DNA from: Phycisphaerales bacterium
GTDB taxonomy: Bacteria; Planctomycetota; Phycisphaerae; Phycisphaerales; UBA1924
Direction: 5' to 3'
Length of the DNA stretch: 45,558 nucleotides
Assembly (NCBI GenBank): GCA_016793015.1
Contig: JAEUJD010000060.1
Coordinates: forward strand, 1 to 45,558
Shown here: positions 1 to 8,661 of the stretch, piece by piece
Numbering within the stretch: the stretch's first letter is position 1
Layout of the letters: each line of letters opens with the position of its first letter
The notes under the pieces: model-generated
What the model was told of the DNA's origin: nothing
Databases searched by the model: none
The model's input: only the letters and a program-made list of their open reading frames with translations
Made by a program: the position numbers and the translations under genes

Positions 1-956
1 TCGATCGCGGCGATTTCGGCCTTCGCTTCGCTGACCAGCCGTAGAGCGACCGACCGGGCGTAATCGAGCGAGCCGGTCTCGATCACTGCTTGACGCAGCG
101 CCACTGCTGCATCCGCCGAGGTCGCATGCCCCTCGCACGCCTCTTCGAGCAGCAGAAGCGATTTTCCGCGCTCCTTGCCGGTCACGCTGGCGAGATGGTG
201 GATCAAGGGGAGCGTCAGCTTGCCCTTTTCGAGGTCTTTGCCCAGCGTTTTCCCCACCACTTCCTCTTCGCCGGTCAGGTCGAGCACATCGTCCTGAATC
301 TGGAAGGCGATGCCGAGGCTGCGGCCATAACTGGCGAGCTTGGTGGAAACGTCGGGAGTCGCGCCGCTGCGTGCCGCACCCAGTTCGCAGGCGGTGGCAA
401 TCAAGGCCGCCGTTTTGCGCTCGACAATCGCGAAATACGTCTTTTCGTCGAGTGCGAAATCGTCGCGATGGTGAAGCTGGAGCAGTTCGCCCTGGCACAT
501 CACCATGCTGGCGTGGCCGACTGCAAGGGCCGCCCGCTGATCCTGCAACTGCGAACAGAGGTGGTAGCTCGCGGCAATAAGAAGATCGCCCAAGATCACC
601 GCCGGTTCGTTTCCGCGAAGGCGATTGACTGTCAATCCCTTGCGCCGCGTCTCCGCCTCATCGAGCACATCGTCGTGCACAAGCGTGGCCATGTGGACCA
701 TTTCGCAGACTGCGCCAATGACGGCGTGCTCGCGGGTGAGTTCGACGCTTGGCCTGACGGCGAGCCCGCAAAGGCCAACCAACGTCGGCCGCAGCATTTT
801 GCCCCGGTAGGCCTCAACGTGTTTGACCAGCACCGCAACCGGAGAAAGATCTGACTCGAGCTGGGCATCGAAAATGCTGCTGACCCGGCCCAAAAATGCG
901 CTGATGATCTCTGTGAGATCGTCCCCGGCGCCGATGGTGTGCAGGATCTGCTGCAT
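1..956 (-). CDS. Polyprenyl diphosphate synthase (long-chain trans-isoprenyl type), 3' end cut by window
   Basis: Elongates isoprenoid diphosphates with IPP to make the side chain of a quinone or a related lipid. Reading from ATG at 956, 318 residues are visible and the frame is open at the window edge; family length (about 320-340) implies only a few C-terminal residues are missing. Visible motifs are GKMLRP (about 52-57), the first Asp-rich motif DDVLD (95-99), the second QDDVLD (221-226) and GKDLEKGK just after it. The residues four and five before the first Asp motif are small (Ala, Thr), which in this family goes with long products (heptaprenyl/octaprenyl type) rather than FPP. Product length is inference. 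The next gene, on the same strand upstream, ends 83 bases away. Confidence 0.93.
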   Translation of the reverse strand, partial: MQQILHTIGAGDDLTEIISAFLGRVSSIFDAQLESDLSPVAVLVKHVEAYRGKMLRPTLVGLCGLAVRPSVELTREHAVIGAVCEMVHMATLVHDDVLDEAETRRKGLTVNRLRGNEPAVILGDLLIAASYHLCSQLQDQRAALAVGHASMVMCQGELLQLHHRDDFALDEKTYFAIVERKTAALIATACELGAARSGATPDVSTKLASYGRSLGIAFQIQDDVLDLTGEEEVVGKTLGKDLEKGKLTLPLIHHLASVTGKERGKSLLLLEEACEGHATSADAAVALRQAVIETGSLDYARSVALRLVSEAKAEIAAI

Positions 957-1039
957 TCGCACTCAACTCTAGGAATGGCGAGGCCGCCTCGAAGCGGAAA
1001 TGCTCCCTTCGGGAGTTCGCGAAAGCAGCCGCCGCCGAT

Positions 1040-1870
1040 TCACTTTTCGGCCGAGATGTACGCGATGTAGCAGCGACAAGCCTCGCCGCGGGTGGTCTTC
1101 TTGAAGACTCCGTCGCCGCTGCCCCGACCATCATCGCCTTCCCAGTAGACGGTAATGTTCTTGAATCCGGCTTCGGCGAGGAGCTCGCGGATTTCAACGA
1201 GCGACCAGAGCCGCCAGGTGTACGTAAAGGCCTTTTTCCAGGCCGGCCCCTTTTTGAACTCGAAATGGATGTGGTTGGTCTTGATGCCGGTCAGCGGATT
1301 GTAATGCGCCTGATCCCAGACGTAGGTGTAGCCGCGTCGCGCACCGCCAATGCGGCGGCGCTCCTTGATTTCAAGATACGAGTCCGCGCCGCCGTAGTGA
1401 TCGACGAAAAACACGCCGTCCTTCGCGAGGGACTTTCGGACCGCGCGGAAGTACTCGACCATGAGCTCGCGGGTCTGGAAGATCCAGTAGCTGAAATTCA
1501 TCGCCAGGACGACGTCGACTCCAATTCCCGGCCCTGTCGGATTCAGGACATTGCGCTGCTGAAGCGTGATCCGCTTCTTCTGTTCGTCGGTGAGCTTGGC
1601 GACGTGCCGCTTGGTGCCGTTTGCGAGCGTCGGGCCATCGAGATCCACGCCCACAGAGGTATTTCCCGCTCGGAGTTTGACCCACTCGCACGCAGTCGCG
1701 GCGGTGCCGCAGAAATCTTCGCGGAGCGCCTTGGCACGCTTGCCCCGAATCTTCTTGTACGTCGAGTCGACGAAGTCGAGTTCCGCCTCGGAACATTGGA
1801 CGGCGTTTTCGTACAGATCGTGCTTGTCGGAATTGGCGCGGGTTCGGATGGGGAGCTTGGTGCGTGGCAT
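1040..1870 (-). CDS. Class I SAM-dependent methyltransferase
   Basis: A 276-residue soluble protein with a Rossmann-type methyltransferase core. The glycine-rich motif I is the segment EDFCGTAATACEW (about 51-63); GVDLDG (74-79) gives the acidic residue expected to bind the SAM ribose; a motif IV-like VLAMNFSYW lies near 121-129. The substrate cannot be read from the sequence; the aromatic-rich C-terminal half suggests a small molecule. The reading frame stays open upstream to 2050, but that stretch is antisense to the neighbouring DNA methyltransferase; ATG at 1870 (protein begins MPRTKLPIRT) gives a normal N-terminus. It is divergent from the DNA methyltransferase with only 48 bases between the proposed starts. 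Confidence 0.85.
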   Translation of the reverse strand: MPRTKLPIRTRANSDKHDLYENAVQCSEAELDFVDSTYKKIRGKRAKALREDFCGTAATACEWVKLRAGNTSVGVDLDGPTLANGTKRHVAKLTDEQKKRITLQQRNVLNPTGPGIGVDVVLAMNFSYWIFQTRELMVEYFRAVRKSLAKDGVFFVDHYGGADSYLEIKERRRIGGARRGYTYVWDQAHYNPLTGIKTNHIHFEFKKGPAWKKAFTYTWRLWSLVEIRELLAEAGFKNITVYWEGDDGRGSGDGVFKKTTRGEACRCYIAYISAEK

Positions 1871-1918
1871 GAGGGTGAGAAGGTACGCGCCGCGGCATCG
1901 CGTGTACAGTGCCTGCGA

Positions 1919-2662
1919 GTGCCTGAAGCAGCGATTACTCAATCCGACTGGCTCGTTCACGCGGCATCGCTCGCGCCGAAGAGCATCGATCTCGTTTACG
2001 CCGACCCACCCTTCAACACGGGCAAGGCCAAGTTGGGCACTCGCGGGCATTCAGCCAAGTACCAAGACTCCTGGCCGACGACCGCTTCGTATGTCTCTTG
2101 GCTTCGGGATCGCCTCATGGCAACGCTCCCCGCGCTGAAGCCAACAGCCAACATCCTCCTGCACGTCGACTACCGGACTTCTCATCACGTCCGCCTGCTT
2201 CTCGATGACCTTCTGGGTCCCGATCGCTTCGTGAATCACCTCATCTGGACGTACGGCCTCGGCGGCTCCTCCCCCCGCTCCTTCGCGCGAAAGCACGACG
2301 ACATCCTTTTTTACTGCCTCGACCCCAAGAAGTACTACTTCAAGCCGCCCCGCGTGCCCGCGACCAGCCGCCGCATGAAGGGGCAGACGAAAAAGGCCAC
2401 GGACGTCATCGACATCCCGTCGCTCAACAACATGGCCGCCGAGCGAACGGGCTATCCGACGCAAAAGCCCTTGGCCCTGCTCGAATTGTTGATCGAGGCG
2501 TGCTCTCCACCCGGCGGCACGGTACTCGACCCTTGCTGCGGCAGCGGAACCACGCTGGTGGCGGCGGCGAATCTGGGGAGGCGGCCGATCGGATGCGATC
2601 AATCCCCCGCCGCGGTGCGAACCGCGAAGCGGCGGCTGGCGTTGAAACAAACCGGAAGATAG
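1919..2662 (+). CDS. Site-specific DNA methyltransferase (N6-adenine/N4-cytosine, beta-class order)
   Basis: Predicted to transfer a methyl group from SAM to the exocyclic amine of adenine or cytosine in DNA. The catalytic motif DPPF (29-32) comes first and the SAM-binding DPCCGSGTT (204-212) near the C-terminus, the motif order of beta-class enzymes. TQKP (181-184), a standard lead-in to motif I in this family, is present. The 247-residue length leaves a short target-recognition region (about 35-170), so it is a compact enzyme. GTG at 1919 is chosen because the upstream frame is antisense to the divergent methyltransferase; no clear ribosome site is seen, so the start is uncertain. No restriction endonuclease is in the window, so it appears to be an orphan enzyme. 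Confidence 0.88.
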   Translation: MPEAAITQSDWLVHAASLAPKSIDLVYADPPFNTGKAKLGTRGHSAKYQDSWPTTASYVSWLRDRLMATLPALKPTANILLHVDYRTSHHVRLLLDDLLGPDRFVNHLIWTYGLGGSSPRSFARKHDDILFYCLDPKKYYFKPPRVPATSRRMKGQTKKATDVIDIPSLNNMAAERTGYPTQKPLALLELLIEACSPPGGTVLDPCCGSGTTLVAAANLGRRPIGCDQSPAAVRTAKRRLALKQTGR

Positions 2663-2741
2663 TCGAGATTCCCGCACGCCTTGAACCGATCGCAGCTTGA
2701 TATTGGTCTCCGAAGCGACGACCCGTACCATCCCCCGCGGC

Positions 2742-3365
2742 ATGAGTGACGCCCCCAACACCTCTCCAAATTCGGAACGCCGGACACAATCCGGTCCGCA
2801 GGTGCCCGCGTCCACGCCCGGAGCTGAGATACACCCGATCAGCAACCCTGTGCTGCGCGCCATGGCGCACTGGTACGCGAGGCGGATCGTCAACGTCAAC
2901 GTCAACATCATCGCGGCGGGTCTTCTCGCGCTAATCCCTGTTTCGATCTGCGTTCACTTCATCCACTCGACCAGGTTCATCGAGAACGGCAAGGCGATTG
3001 CGGCGATCACGTTTTTCCTCGACGTTATCTTCGATTTCTCGATTTACTTCTGCCTCCATTATCTGGCGAACCACGGCCCTTTCCGAAAGCTCGTCAGCCA
3101 CAACCCGGCCTACCGCGGGATGTCATTCCTCCACGATGCTGGATTGGTCCAGATGCAACGGGCGATTCTCAGCCCCATGCTCTACATCATCTGGCTGGTG
3201 GTGCAGCACCAGTTGATCGAGTACACGAGCATCGGCGCCGGATGGGCAACCGCGATCGGCGGCGTGATCGGTATCGGAAGCTCGCGCATCATCCACACGT
3301 TCTGGATGATGCTGGAAGAGCGTCGCCACGCGAAACTGATCGCGAACCAATCCGCACAGGTGTGA
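2742..3365 (+). CDS. Small multi-pass membrane protein of unknown function
   Basis: A 207-residue protein I do not recognise. The first 35 residues are Pro/Ser/Thr-rich and hydrophilic. Four hydrophobic helices follow at about 50-72, 86-108, 140-160 and 165-182, and the short tail is charged (LEERRHAKL). An Asn/Val alternation (VNVNVN) sits at the start of the first helix. ATG at 2742 is preferred over an in-frame TTG at 2697, which lacks context. It lies 79 bases after the DNA methyltransferase and 28 bases before asparagine synthase on the same strand, so it may share a transcript with the latter. No catalytic motif is visible. Confidence 0.8.
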   Translation: MSDAPNTSPNSERRTQSGPQVPASTPGAEIHPISNPVLRAMAHWYARRIVNVNVNIIAAGLLALIPVSICVHFIHSTRFIENGKAIAAITFFLDVIFDFSIYFCLHYLANHGPFRKLVSHNPAYRGMSFLHDAGLVQMQRAILSPMLYIIWLVVQHQLIEYTSIGAGWATAIGGVIGIGSSRIIHTFWMMLEERRHAKLIANQSAQV

Positions 3366-3393
3366 CCCGGCCAGATTCCGCTACTCTCCCTGC

Positions 3394-5388
3394 ATGTGCG
3401 GCATCGCGGGCATTCTGAAGGTTCATCCACCCGGGACGCCCCCGCCGCCGCCTGAAGTTGCCATTCCAGAATCCTGGCTCGACGTACTGGACGAGTCGAT
3501 CAAGCATCGCGGACCGGATGGCTGCGGCCGATTTCGAGATCGGGCAACGAGGCCGGATGGGTCGGTTGTCGATGTTGCGTTTGTGCATCGGCGGCTTGCG
3601 ATCATCGACCTCGCGGACGGGCACCAGCCCATGGTTTCCGAACGTGGACCGGGCTTTCCTGAACGAGAGCGATCGCACCGCGTGGCGGTCGTTTTCAATG
3701 GGTGCATCTACAACCACCGGAATCTACGGCGAGAATTGCAAGCCGCGGGGCATGTATTCGTCACCGATCACAGCGATACGGAAGTCCTGATTCACGGATG
3801 GAGGGAATGGGGGCACGGGCTTTTCGCGAAGCTCGATGGGATGTTTGCCCTGACGCTGTGGGATTCCCATGTAGGTAGCGTGGTGCTGGCACGCGATGCT
3901 TTCGGCGAGAAGCCTCTTTACAGCGTCCAATTAGACGACAGTCTAGTTTTCGGAAGCTCGCCACCGGGCATATTCGCAATCGGACGACGCCTGCAGAGCA
4001 AATCCTTCGACATTCTCGATCCGCTGCGCGTTGCAACTTGGTTGCGATTCGGCTGGGATCAAGTCTGGCCACTCGAAACCTGGTCTCGAACGACGCATGG
4101 AGCAGCGATCGAATATCCACCGCCGCTAAAGACGAACAGCGACGCGGCGCACTGGGGGGGGCATTGGGGGGCTGCACTTGAACACCGATCGAACACCGCT
4201 CTAGCAGAAACGGTCGATTCTTTACTTCGATGCAGCGTGCATTCGAGGCTTGAGGCGGATGTGCCGATCGGAATCTTTCTTTCCGGCGGAATCGACAGTT
4301 CACTCGTTGCTGCGTACGCACGAGAAGCATCCGCGCAAGCAGAGTGTTTTACGGTACGAATGCCCGACGAGCGGTTCGATGAGTCGGCAGCCGCTGCCCA
4401 AACCGCGTCGCTTCTCGGTATGCGTCACAATGTTCTTGATTGTGATGCAAACCCGAGCCGAGACCTGTTGGCCCTGATCGCTCAATTGGGATTGCCATTC
4501 GGCGATAGCTCGCTGCTGCCCGCGTATTGGGTCAGCACCGCTGCGCGGCGCTCGGTTCGGGTGGCGCTGGGCGGAGATGGAGGGGACGAGTTGTTTCTCG
4601 GATACGAGCGGCATCGTGCGCTCGCTGCCCTGACTTATGCAGAACGCCTTCCTCGATCGCTCAATAGCGGCATCGCAAGGACAATGGGCGGGCCCTCCGC
4701 AGGTTCTTCTGCCCGCCGCAGAATCGCACGCTTCTTTGATGCCGCCGCGAACTACGGCTACAAAGACTTGATGGCGATTTTTCCTGAATCGATCTTCCGT
4801 GCATTGGTCGGCGAAGAGTTCGCGGTCGAGTCACGGAAACACTTCGGGCTAGTCATGTCGGGCCGCACACGCGACGACCCGCTTGCGGAGATGACGGCGC
4901 TGCGCGCCGACCTGATGTTCTACCTCCCCGAAGACCTTCTCCGCAAGACCGACACCGCCTCCATGTCGGTCGCCCTCGAAGTCCGCGCACCATTCCTCGC
5001 CCGCGAACTCGTCGACCGCATGATCCGCGTCCGCCCCGACGTGCTCATGCCCGACGGCGAACGCAAGGGCCTCCTCAAAGCCGTCGCGCGCAAATACCTC
5101 CCCGACGAAATCGTCAACCGGCCCAAAATGGGCTTCTCCATCCCGATCGGCGAGTGGTTCCGCACCGACTACGGCGGCATGAAGCAACTGCTGCTCGACA
5201 CCCTCAACTCCGCCGACCCATTTCCGGAAGACCTGCTCGGCCTCAAGATTAACCGGCAGTTCGTCGCGAAGATGATCGCCGATCACATGGATCGCAAACG
5301 CGATCACTCGCAAAGGCTCTACATGCTGCTGGTGCTCGCGATCTGGGCGGATTGGCTCCGAACGCTGAATACGTCAAAGTCGAACTAG
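3394..5388 (+). CDS. asnB: Asparagine synthase (glutamine-hydrolysing)
   Basis: Makes asparagine, or an amide on a related acid, from aspartate, ATP and glutamine. The mature N-terminus begins MCGIAG, so Cys2 is the glutaminase nucleophile. The PPi-loop motif SGGIDSS lies near residue 297 and GGDGGDELFLGY near 391-402 in the synthetase half. At 664 residues it is slightly longer than E. coli AsnB (about 554) and similar to the larger AsnB homologues often tied to surface polysaccharide or peptide amidation, so the acceptor is not certain. The linker contains an unusual run of eight G followed by six G (4154-4171). Its stop overlaps the stop of the convergent MscS gene through a shared CTAG. 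Confidence 0.95.
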   Translation: MCGIAGILKVHPPGTPPPPPEVAIPESWLDVLDESIKHRGPDGCGRFRDRATRPDGSVVDVAFVHRRLAIIDLADGHQPMVSERGPGFPERERSHRVAVVFNGCIYNHRNLRRELQAAGHVFVTDHSDTEVLIHGWREWGHGLFAKLDGMFALTLWDSHVGSVVLARDAFGEKPLYSVQLDDSLVFGSSPPGIFAIGRRLQSKSFDILDPLRVATWLRFGWDQVWPLETWSRTTHGAAIEYPPPLKTNSDAAHWGGHWGAALEHRSNTALAETVDSLLRCSVHSRLEADVPIGIFLSGGIDSSLVAAYAREASAQAECFTVRMPDERFDESAAAAQTASLLGMRHNVLDCDANPSRDLLALIAQLGLPFGDSSLLPAYWVSTAARRSVRVALGGDGGDELFLGYERHRALAALTYAERLPRSLNSGIARTMGGPSAGSSARRRIARFFDAAANYGYKDLMAIFPESIFRALVGEEFAVESRKHFGLVMSGRTRDDPLAEMTALRADLMFYLPEDLLRKTDTASMSVALEVRAPFLARELVDRMIRVRPDVLMPDGERKGLLKAVARKYLPDEIVNRPKMGFSIPIGEWFRTDYGGMKQLLLDTLNSADPFPEDLLGLKINRQFVAKMIADHMDRKRDHSQRLYMLLVLAIWADWLRTLNTSKSN

Positions 5389-6260
5389 CGGTTGGAAAGT
5401 CGAATCCCCGCCGCGTCCAGTTCTCGCTTCGTGGTTTCCAGCATCTGCATCCGCACCGCCCCCAACTTCTCGCGCGGCGCCCACACCCGCACCGCCCATT
5501 GCACGCTCGCGCGGCCGAGATCAATCATCGCGATCTCCGGGGGCGGAATATCCAGCCCGCCAGCCCCGTCGATCGCTTCCCTCGCAGCCCTCTCGAGCAC
5601 TTTCCGAGTTGCCTCGACCGGCGAACCCGCCGCGACCGCGAGCAACACTTCTGCCCGCCGTCGCGGGTGGTGGCTCTGATTGTCGATCACCGCTCCGGCG
5701 ATCTGGGCGTTGGGAACGATGACACGCCGCCCGTCCGCCGTATCGAGGGCCGTCGTGAACAGATCAATCTCGTTCACAATCCCCGCCTGCCCGGCGATCA
5801 CCACGCTGTCCCCGACTTTGAAGGGTCGAAAAATCAGCAGCAAGACACCCGACGCGATATTCGACAGCGTGCCTTGGAATGCCAGGCCGATCGCCAGGCC
5901 GAGAGCCGCGATGACCGCAGCGAAGCTGGCCGGCTGGATGTTGAAAACCCCGAGGCTCGTGATGACGGCGACAGTGAGAATCGACCACTTGGCGAGATTG
6001 GCGAAAAAAGCGCTGAGCGTCGGATCGAGGTGTGCCCGGTTTGTCCCCCTTTTCAGGGCGGAACGGATCCAGCCTGAAAACACCCAGGCGGCCACGAGGA
6101 TCAGAAGGACGAAGCCGACCTTCAGTCCCCAAACGGCCACCATGTCCCAATCCAGGCGAAATCGCGGGAGGATGATCCCCGGCCCGAGCTGCGATGGAAC
6201 GGCGTTTGAAGGCGGGATGGGGTCGGCGGCTTGTGCGAGGAGTGGTGTCAACACCCTCAA
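5385..6260 (-). CDS. Small-conductance mechanosensitive channel, MscS family
   Basis: Membrane channel that opens on increased tension and relieves hypo-osmotic shock. The protein has about 291 residues with hydrophobic segments near 40-62, 85-105 and 110-130. The last is the Gly/Ala-rich pore helix (AALGLAIGLAFQGTLSNIASG), followed by the characteristic beta-domain entry FRPFKVGDSV and the segment VPNAQI. The cytoplasmic alpha/beta domain completes it, matching E. coli MscS in length (286). The frame opens with TTG at 6260; GTG at 6254 is an equally possible start and neither has a strong ribosome site. It is divergent from the amidase gene across a 159-base gap. Confidence 0.92.
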   Translation of the reverse strand: MRVLTPLLAQAADPIPPSNAVPSQLGPGIILPRFRLDWDMVAVWGLKVGFVLLILVAAWVFSGWIRSALKRGTNRAHLDPTLSAFFANLAKWSILTVAVITSLGVFNIQPASFAAVIAALGLAIGLAFQGTLSNIASGVLLLIFRPFKVGDSVVIAGQAGIVNEIDLFTTALDTADGRRVIVPNAQIAGAVIDNQSHHPRRRAEVLLAVAAGSPVEATRKVLERAAREAIDGAGGLDIPPPEIAMIDLGRASVQWAVRVWAPREKLGAVRMQMLETTKRELDAAGIRLSNR

Positions 6261-6419
6261 GGGTTAGGCGTCTCCCCGGGCGAGGTCGATGCCACCCGAA
6301 ATTTCCGGCCTCGACTTCAACAGAATCGGCGGGAATATGCGGCCCGGATGTGCCGCGAACCGAAACACTGGTGTTACGATTCACAGCGCACGGCACATGA
6401 TCCCCGGAGAGGGCTTGGA

Positions 6420-7214
6420 ATGAGTCACGATATTGAATTGCCCGATCAGGATTCACCGTTGCTCGGCGGCCCGTTGAATCGCCGCGATGTGCTGGCGGGT
6501 GGGTTGCTGGCGGGTGCTGCGCTCGTCCTTGCGGCCTGCCAGTCCGGTCCCTCGCAATCCGAATCGAGCGATCTTCCCAGCCCGGTCTGGCCCGACGAAC
6601 GGAACCCAACGCTTTCGGCGCTTCCGCAGTTGCCCCCGAAGTCCGTCGGTGCCGCGCCGGCACCTGCGCAGTCCTCTGCCATTTACGGTTTGCCGTCCAA
6701 CGTGATGCCCCGGAGCGCTTGGACCAACGCCGGCGTCATTCGGTCGCTTGCAAACCCGATGAACGGCGTGAACCGGATCACTGTCCATCACGATGCGATT
6801 CGGTCGGACAACGTCCGGACGCAGCGCGATGCGGTTGCGAGACTGAACCAGGTCCGAGCGAGCCACCTGCGGGAGGGCTGGGCGGATATCGGTTACCACT
6901 ACGTCATCGATCCGCAGGGCCGCATCTGGGAGGCCCGTCCTCTCGGCTACCAGGGTGCGCACGTCAAGGACAAGAACGAGCACAACATCGGCGTCATGTG
7001 CATGGGCAATTTCGAGATGCAGAGGCCGACGCCCCAGCAGACGGCGGCGCTCGACGCTTTCGTCGCCACGCTCATGCAGCGCCACAAGATTCCCAATTCC
7101 CGCGTGTATACACACCAGGAACTCGGGCAGACGGCGTGCCCGGGTCGCAATCTTCAGAATTACATGCTGGCGTCACGCGGGCGTGGCGGCAGGCTTGCCG
7201 CCGTGTTCGTCTGA
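6420..7214 (+). CDS. N-acetylmuramoyl-L-alanine amidase (Amidase_2/PGRP fold), Tat-type lipoprotein
   Basis: Cleaves the amide bond between muramic acid and the peptide stem of peptidoglycan, as a zinc enzyme outside the cytoplasm. The N-terminus has a twin-arginine (NRRDVLAGG, residues 20-28), a hydrophobic stretch and a lipobox ending at Cys40 (VLAAC), so export by Tat and lipid anchoring are likely. The catalytic domain (about 95-250) shows the zinc ligands: His in VHHDA (123/124), His232 in YTHQELG and Cys240 in TACPG. GYHYVIDPQGRIWEAR is typical of the fold. ATG 6420 follows GGAGAGG. Its stop lies one base from the stop of convergent folK. Presence of this enzyme implies a peptidoglycan wall. 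Confidence 0.92.
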   Translation: MSHDIELPDQDSPLLGGPLNRRDVLAGGLLAGAALVLAACQSGPSQSESSDLPSPVWPDERNPTLSALPQLPPKSVGAAPAPAQSSAIYGLPSNVMPRSAWTNAGVIRSLANPMNGVNRITVHHDAIRSDNVRTQRDAVARLNQVRASHLREGWADIGYHYVIDPQGRIWEARPLGYQGAHVKDKNEHNIGVMCMGNFEMQRPTPQQTAALDAFVATLMQRHKIPNSRVYTHQELGQTACPGRNLQNYMLASRGRGGRLAAVFV

Positions 7215-7215
7215 T

Positions 7216-7740
7216 TTACGATCCATCACCGGTTTGTTCGCGCTCAAGAGCGTCAAGGTGCTCCCGGACGCTTTTCGCCGTGCCCGGCACCAGCCAGTCT
7301 CCCGCGATCTCGGCAAGCGGCTCCAGAACGAACCGCCTCTCCAGCATCCGCGGATGGGGAATATCGAGCCCCGGCTCGTGGATTACCTGAGCGCCGAAGA
7401 GCAGCAAATCCATGTCCAGCGTGCGAGCCCCCCACCGGCCCTCGGCATGCCGATCCCGCCCGCGTGAACGCTCGATCTCCAGGCAGAGCGCAAGCAACTC
7501 GCAGGGCGAGCGCGGCGTTTCGATCACACACGCCCCGTTCAGATAAGGCGAGCCCGGTGCGTGGCCCGGCAGCACCACGGCCTTTGTTTCGAGAAACCTG
7601 CTGACCGCAACCACCGATCCGTTTGGCGTGAGTTTCTCGCGAAGCGATTGGATACCGGAATGCAGGTGCTCCGCCCGGGGCTCGATGTTCGAGCCGATCG
7701 CGATGCACGCTCGGTTAGGCCTCCCGTTTTCCACGCACAA
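7216..7740 (-). CDS. folK: 2-amino-4-hydroxy-6-hydroxymethyldihydropteridine diphosphokinase (HPPK)
   Basis: Transfers pyrophosphate from ATP to 6-hydroxymethyl-7,8-dihydropterin, a step in folate synthesis. The 174-residue length is typical. The N-terminal IAIGSN and the HPPK signature GRWGARTLDMDLLLFG, which holds the two magnesium-binding Asp, are both present, as is IPHPRMLERRFVLEPL. Start is TTG at 7740 or GTG at 7734; neither has a visible Shine-Dalgarno. It follows fliA on the same strand after a strong hairpin with a T tract that ends exactly at the TTG, so either it has another promoter or it depends on read-through. Confidence 0.93.
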   Translation of the reverse strand: MCVENGRPNRACIAIGSNIEPRAEHLHSGIQSLREKLTPNGSVVAVSRFLETKAVVLPGHAPGSPYLNGACVIETPRSPCELLALCLEIERSRGRDRHAEGRWGARTLDMDLLLFGAQVIHEPGLDIPHPRMLERRFVLEPLAEIAGDWLVPGTAKSVREHLDALEREQTGDGS

Positions 7741-7769
7741 ATAAAAGCACGCCCGGAACCCGGACGTGC
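7741..7769 (-). terminator. Rho-independent terminator downstream of fliA
   Basis: On the minus strand a GC-rich stem, GCACGTCCGG / CCGGGCGTGC with a short loop (7747-7769) and one G-T pair, is followed by TTTTAT. It lies 34 bases after the fliA stop and immediately before the folK start, so it should end the flagellar transcript. Confidence 0.75.
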
Positions 7770-7803
7770 CTTGGAGCGATCAGTCTTTTTCGATCGGAGC
7801 GGT

Positions 7804-8661
7804 TCAGTCTTCTTCGATTTCCTTGAGCCGGTGCTGCAACTGGGCCTTGAGGCGGGCCAGGATCGAGCTGTGCATCTGGCTGACGCGGGATTCCGAAAGG
7901 TCCAGGGTGGCACCGATTTCCTTCATGGTCATGCCCTCGTAGTAGTAGAGAATGACAATGAGGCGCTCGGCGCGGCTGAGGCCCTTGGTAATCAGTTCCT
8001 TCAGGTCGCGGCGCTGCAGATCGCCGAGCGGGTTGACCTGGGAATCATCCTTGACGACGTCAATCTCACGCACGTCGCGCCCGCCGTCGGACTGGAACGC
8101 TCGCTGATTCAGCGATCGGGTGCCAACCGCGCTGCTGTCGCGCTTCACCTTGTCGAACTCTTCTCCCTGAATGCCGAGGCGCGCCCCGACTTCGTGATCG
8201 GTCGCGGGCCGACCGAGTTCCATCTCGATGTGCTGGCGGGCCTGATCGAACTTGGCCGTGCGATGGCGCACAAGGCGCGGCACCCAGTCCATCGAACGCA
8301 GCTCGTCGAGAATCGCGCCGCGGATACGGTTGGCGCTGAACGTCTCGAACTTCACCTTGCGCTCAAGATCAAACGAGTCGATCGCGTCCATCAGGCCGAA
8401 GAGGCCCGCGGACATCAGATCCTCGATGTCCACTTCATCCGGCAGACGCGCGTGAATGCGCTCGGCGTTGAAGCGAACCAAGTGAAGGAAACGCTCCATC
8501 AGAAAGTTCCTGATGGCCTCGTTCGGATCTTTCTTGTATTTCTTCCAGACGTCGTTGATGGGAATCTTGTCGAACGGCGTCGGAAGATTCGACGGTTCGG
8601 CGTGCCGGACGATGAAACGTCCACGCGGTCCGCCCCGGACGGAGGATTTCAATGCTGACAT
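7804..8661 (-). CDS. fliA: Flagellar sigma factor sigma-28 (FliA/WhiG family)
   Basis: RNA polymerase sigma factor for late flagellar and motility genes. The 285-residue protein has region 2 (about 60-130, with EDLMSAGLFGLMDAID and FETFSANRIRGAILDELRSMDWVPR, a FliA/WhiG hallmark), region 3 (about 140-200) and region 4 (about 225-275, with the helix-turn-helix MKEIGATLDLSESRVSQMHS). ATG 8661 is chosen over an upstream in-frame codon because AAGGAG lies seven bases before it. It is the last flagellar gene of the minus-strand arm and has its own promoter-like sequence upstream. Its anti-sigma factor FlgM is not in the window. Confidence 0.96.
   Translation of the reverse strand: MSALKSSVRGGPRGRFIVRHAEPSNLPTPFDKIPINDVWKKYKKDPNEAIRNFLMERFLHLVRFNAERIHARLPDEVDIEDLMSAGLFGLMDAIDSFDLERKVKFETFSANRIRGAILDELRSMDWVPRLVRHRTAKFDQARQHIEMELGRPATDHEVGARLGIQGEEFDKVKRDSSAVGTRSLNQRAFQSDGGRDVREIDVVKDDSQVNPLGDLQRRDLKELITKGLSRAERLIVILYYYEGMTMKEIGATLDLSESRVSQMHSSILARLKAQLQHRLKEIEED

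Noticed and set aside
90..854. Plus-strand open frame of 254 codons
   Set aside because: Shadow of the minus-strand polyprenyl synthase, which has both Asp-rich motifs in the opposite frame.
1265..1918. Possible long N-terminal domain of the DNA methyltransferase
   Set aside because: The stretch is antisense to a well-supported SAM methyltransferase and its translation has no family-like pattern; the start was placed at 1919.
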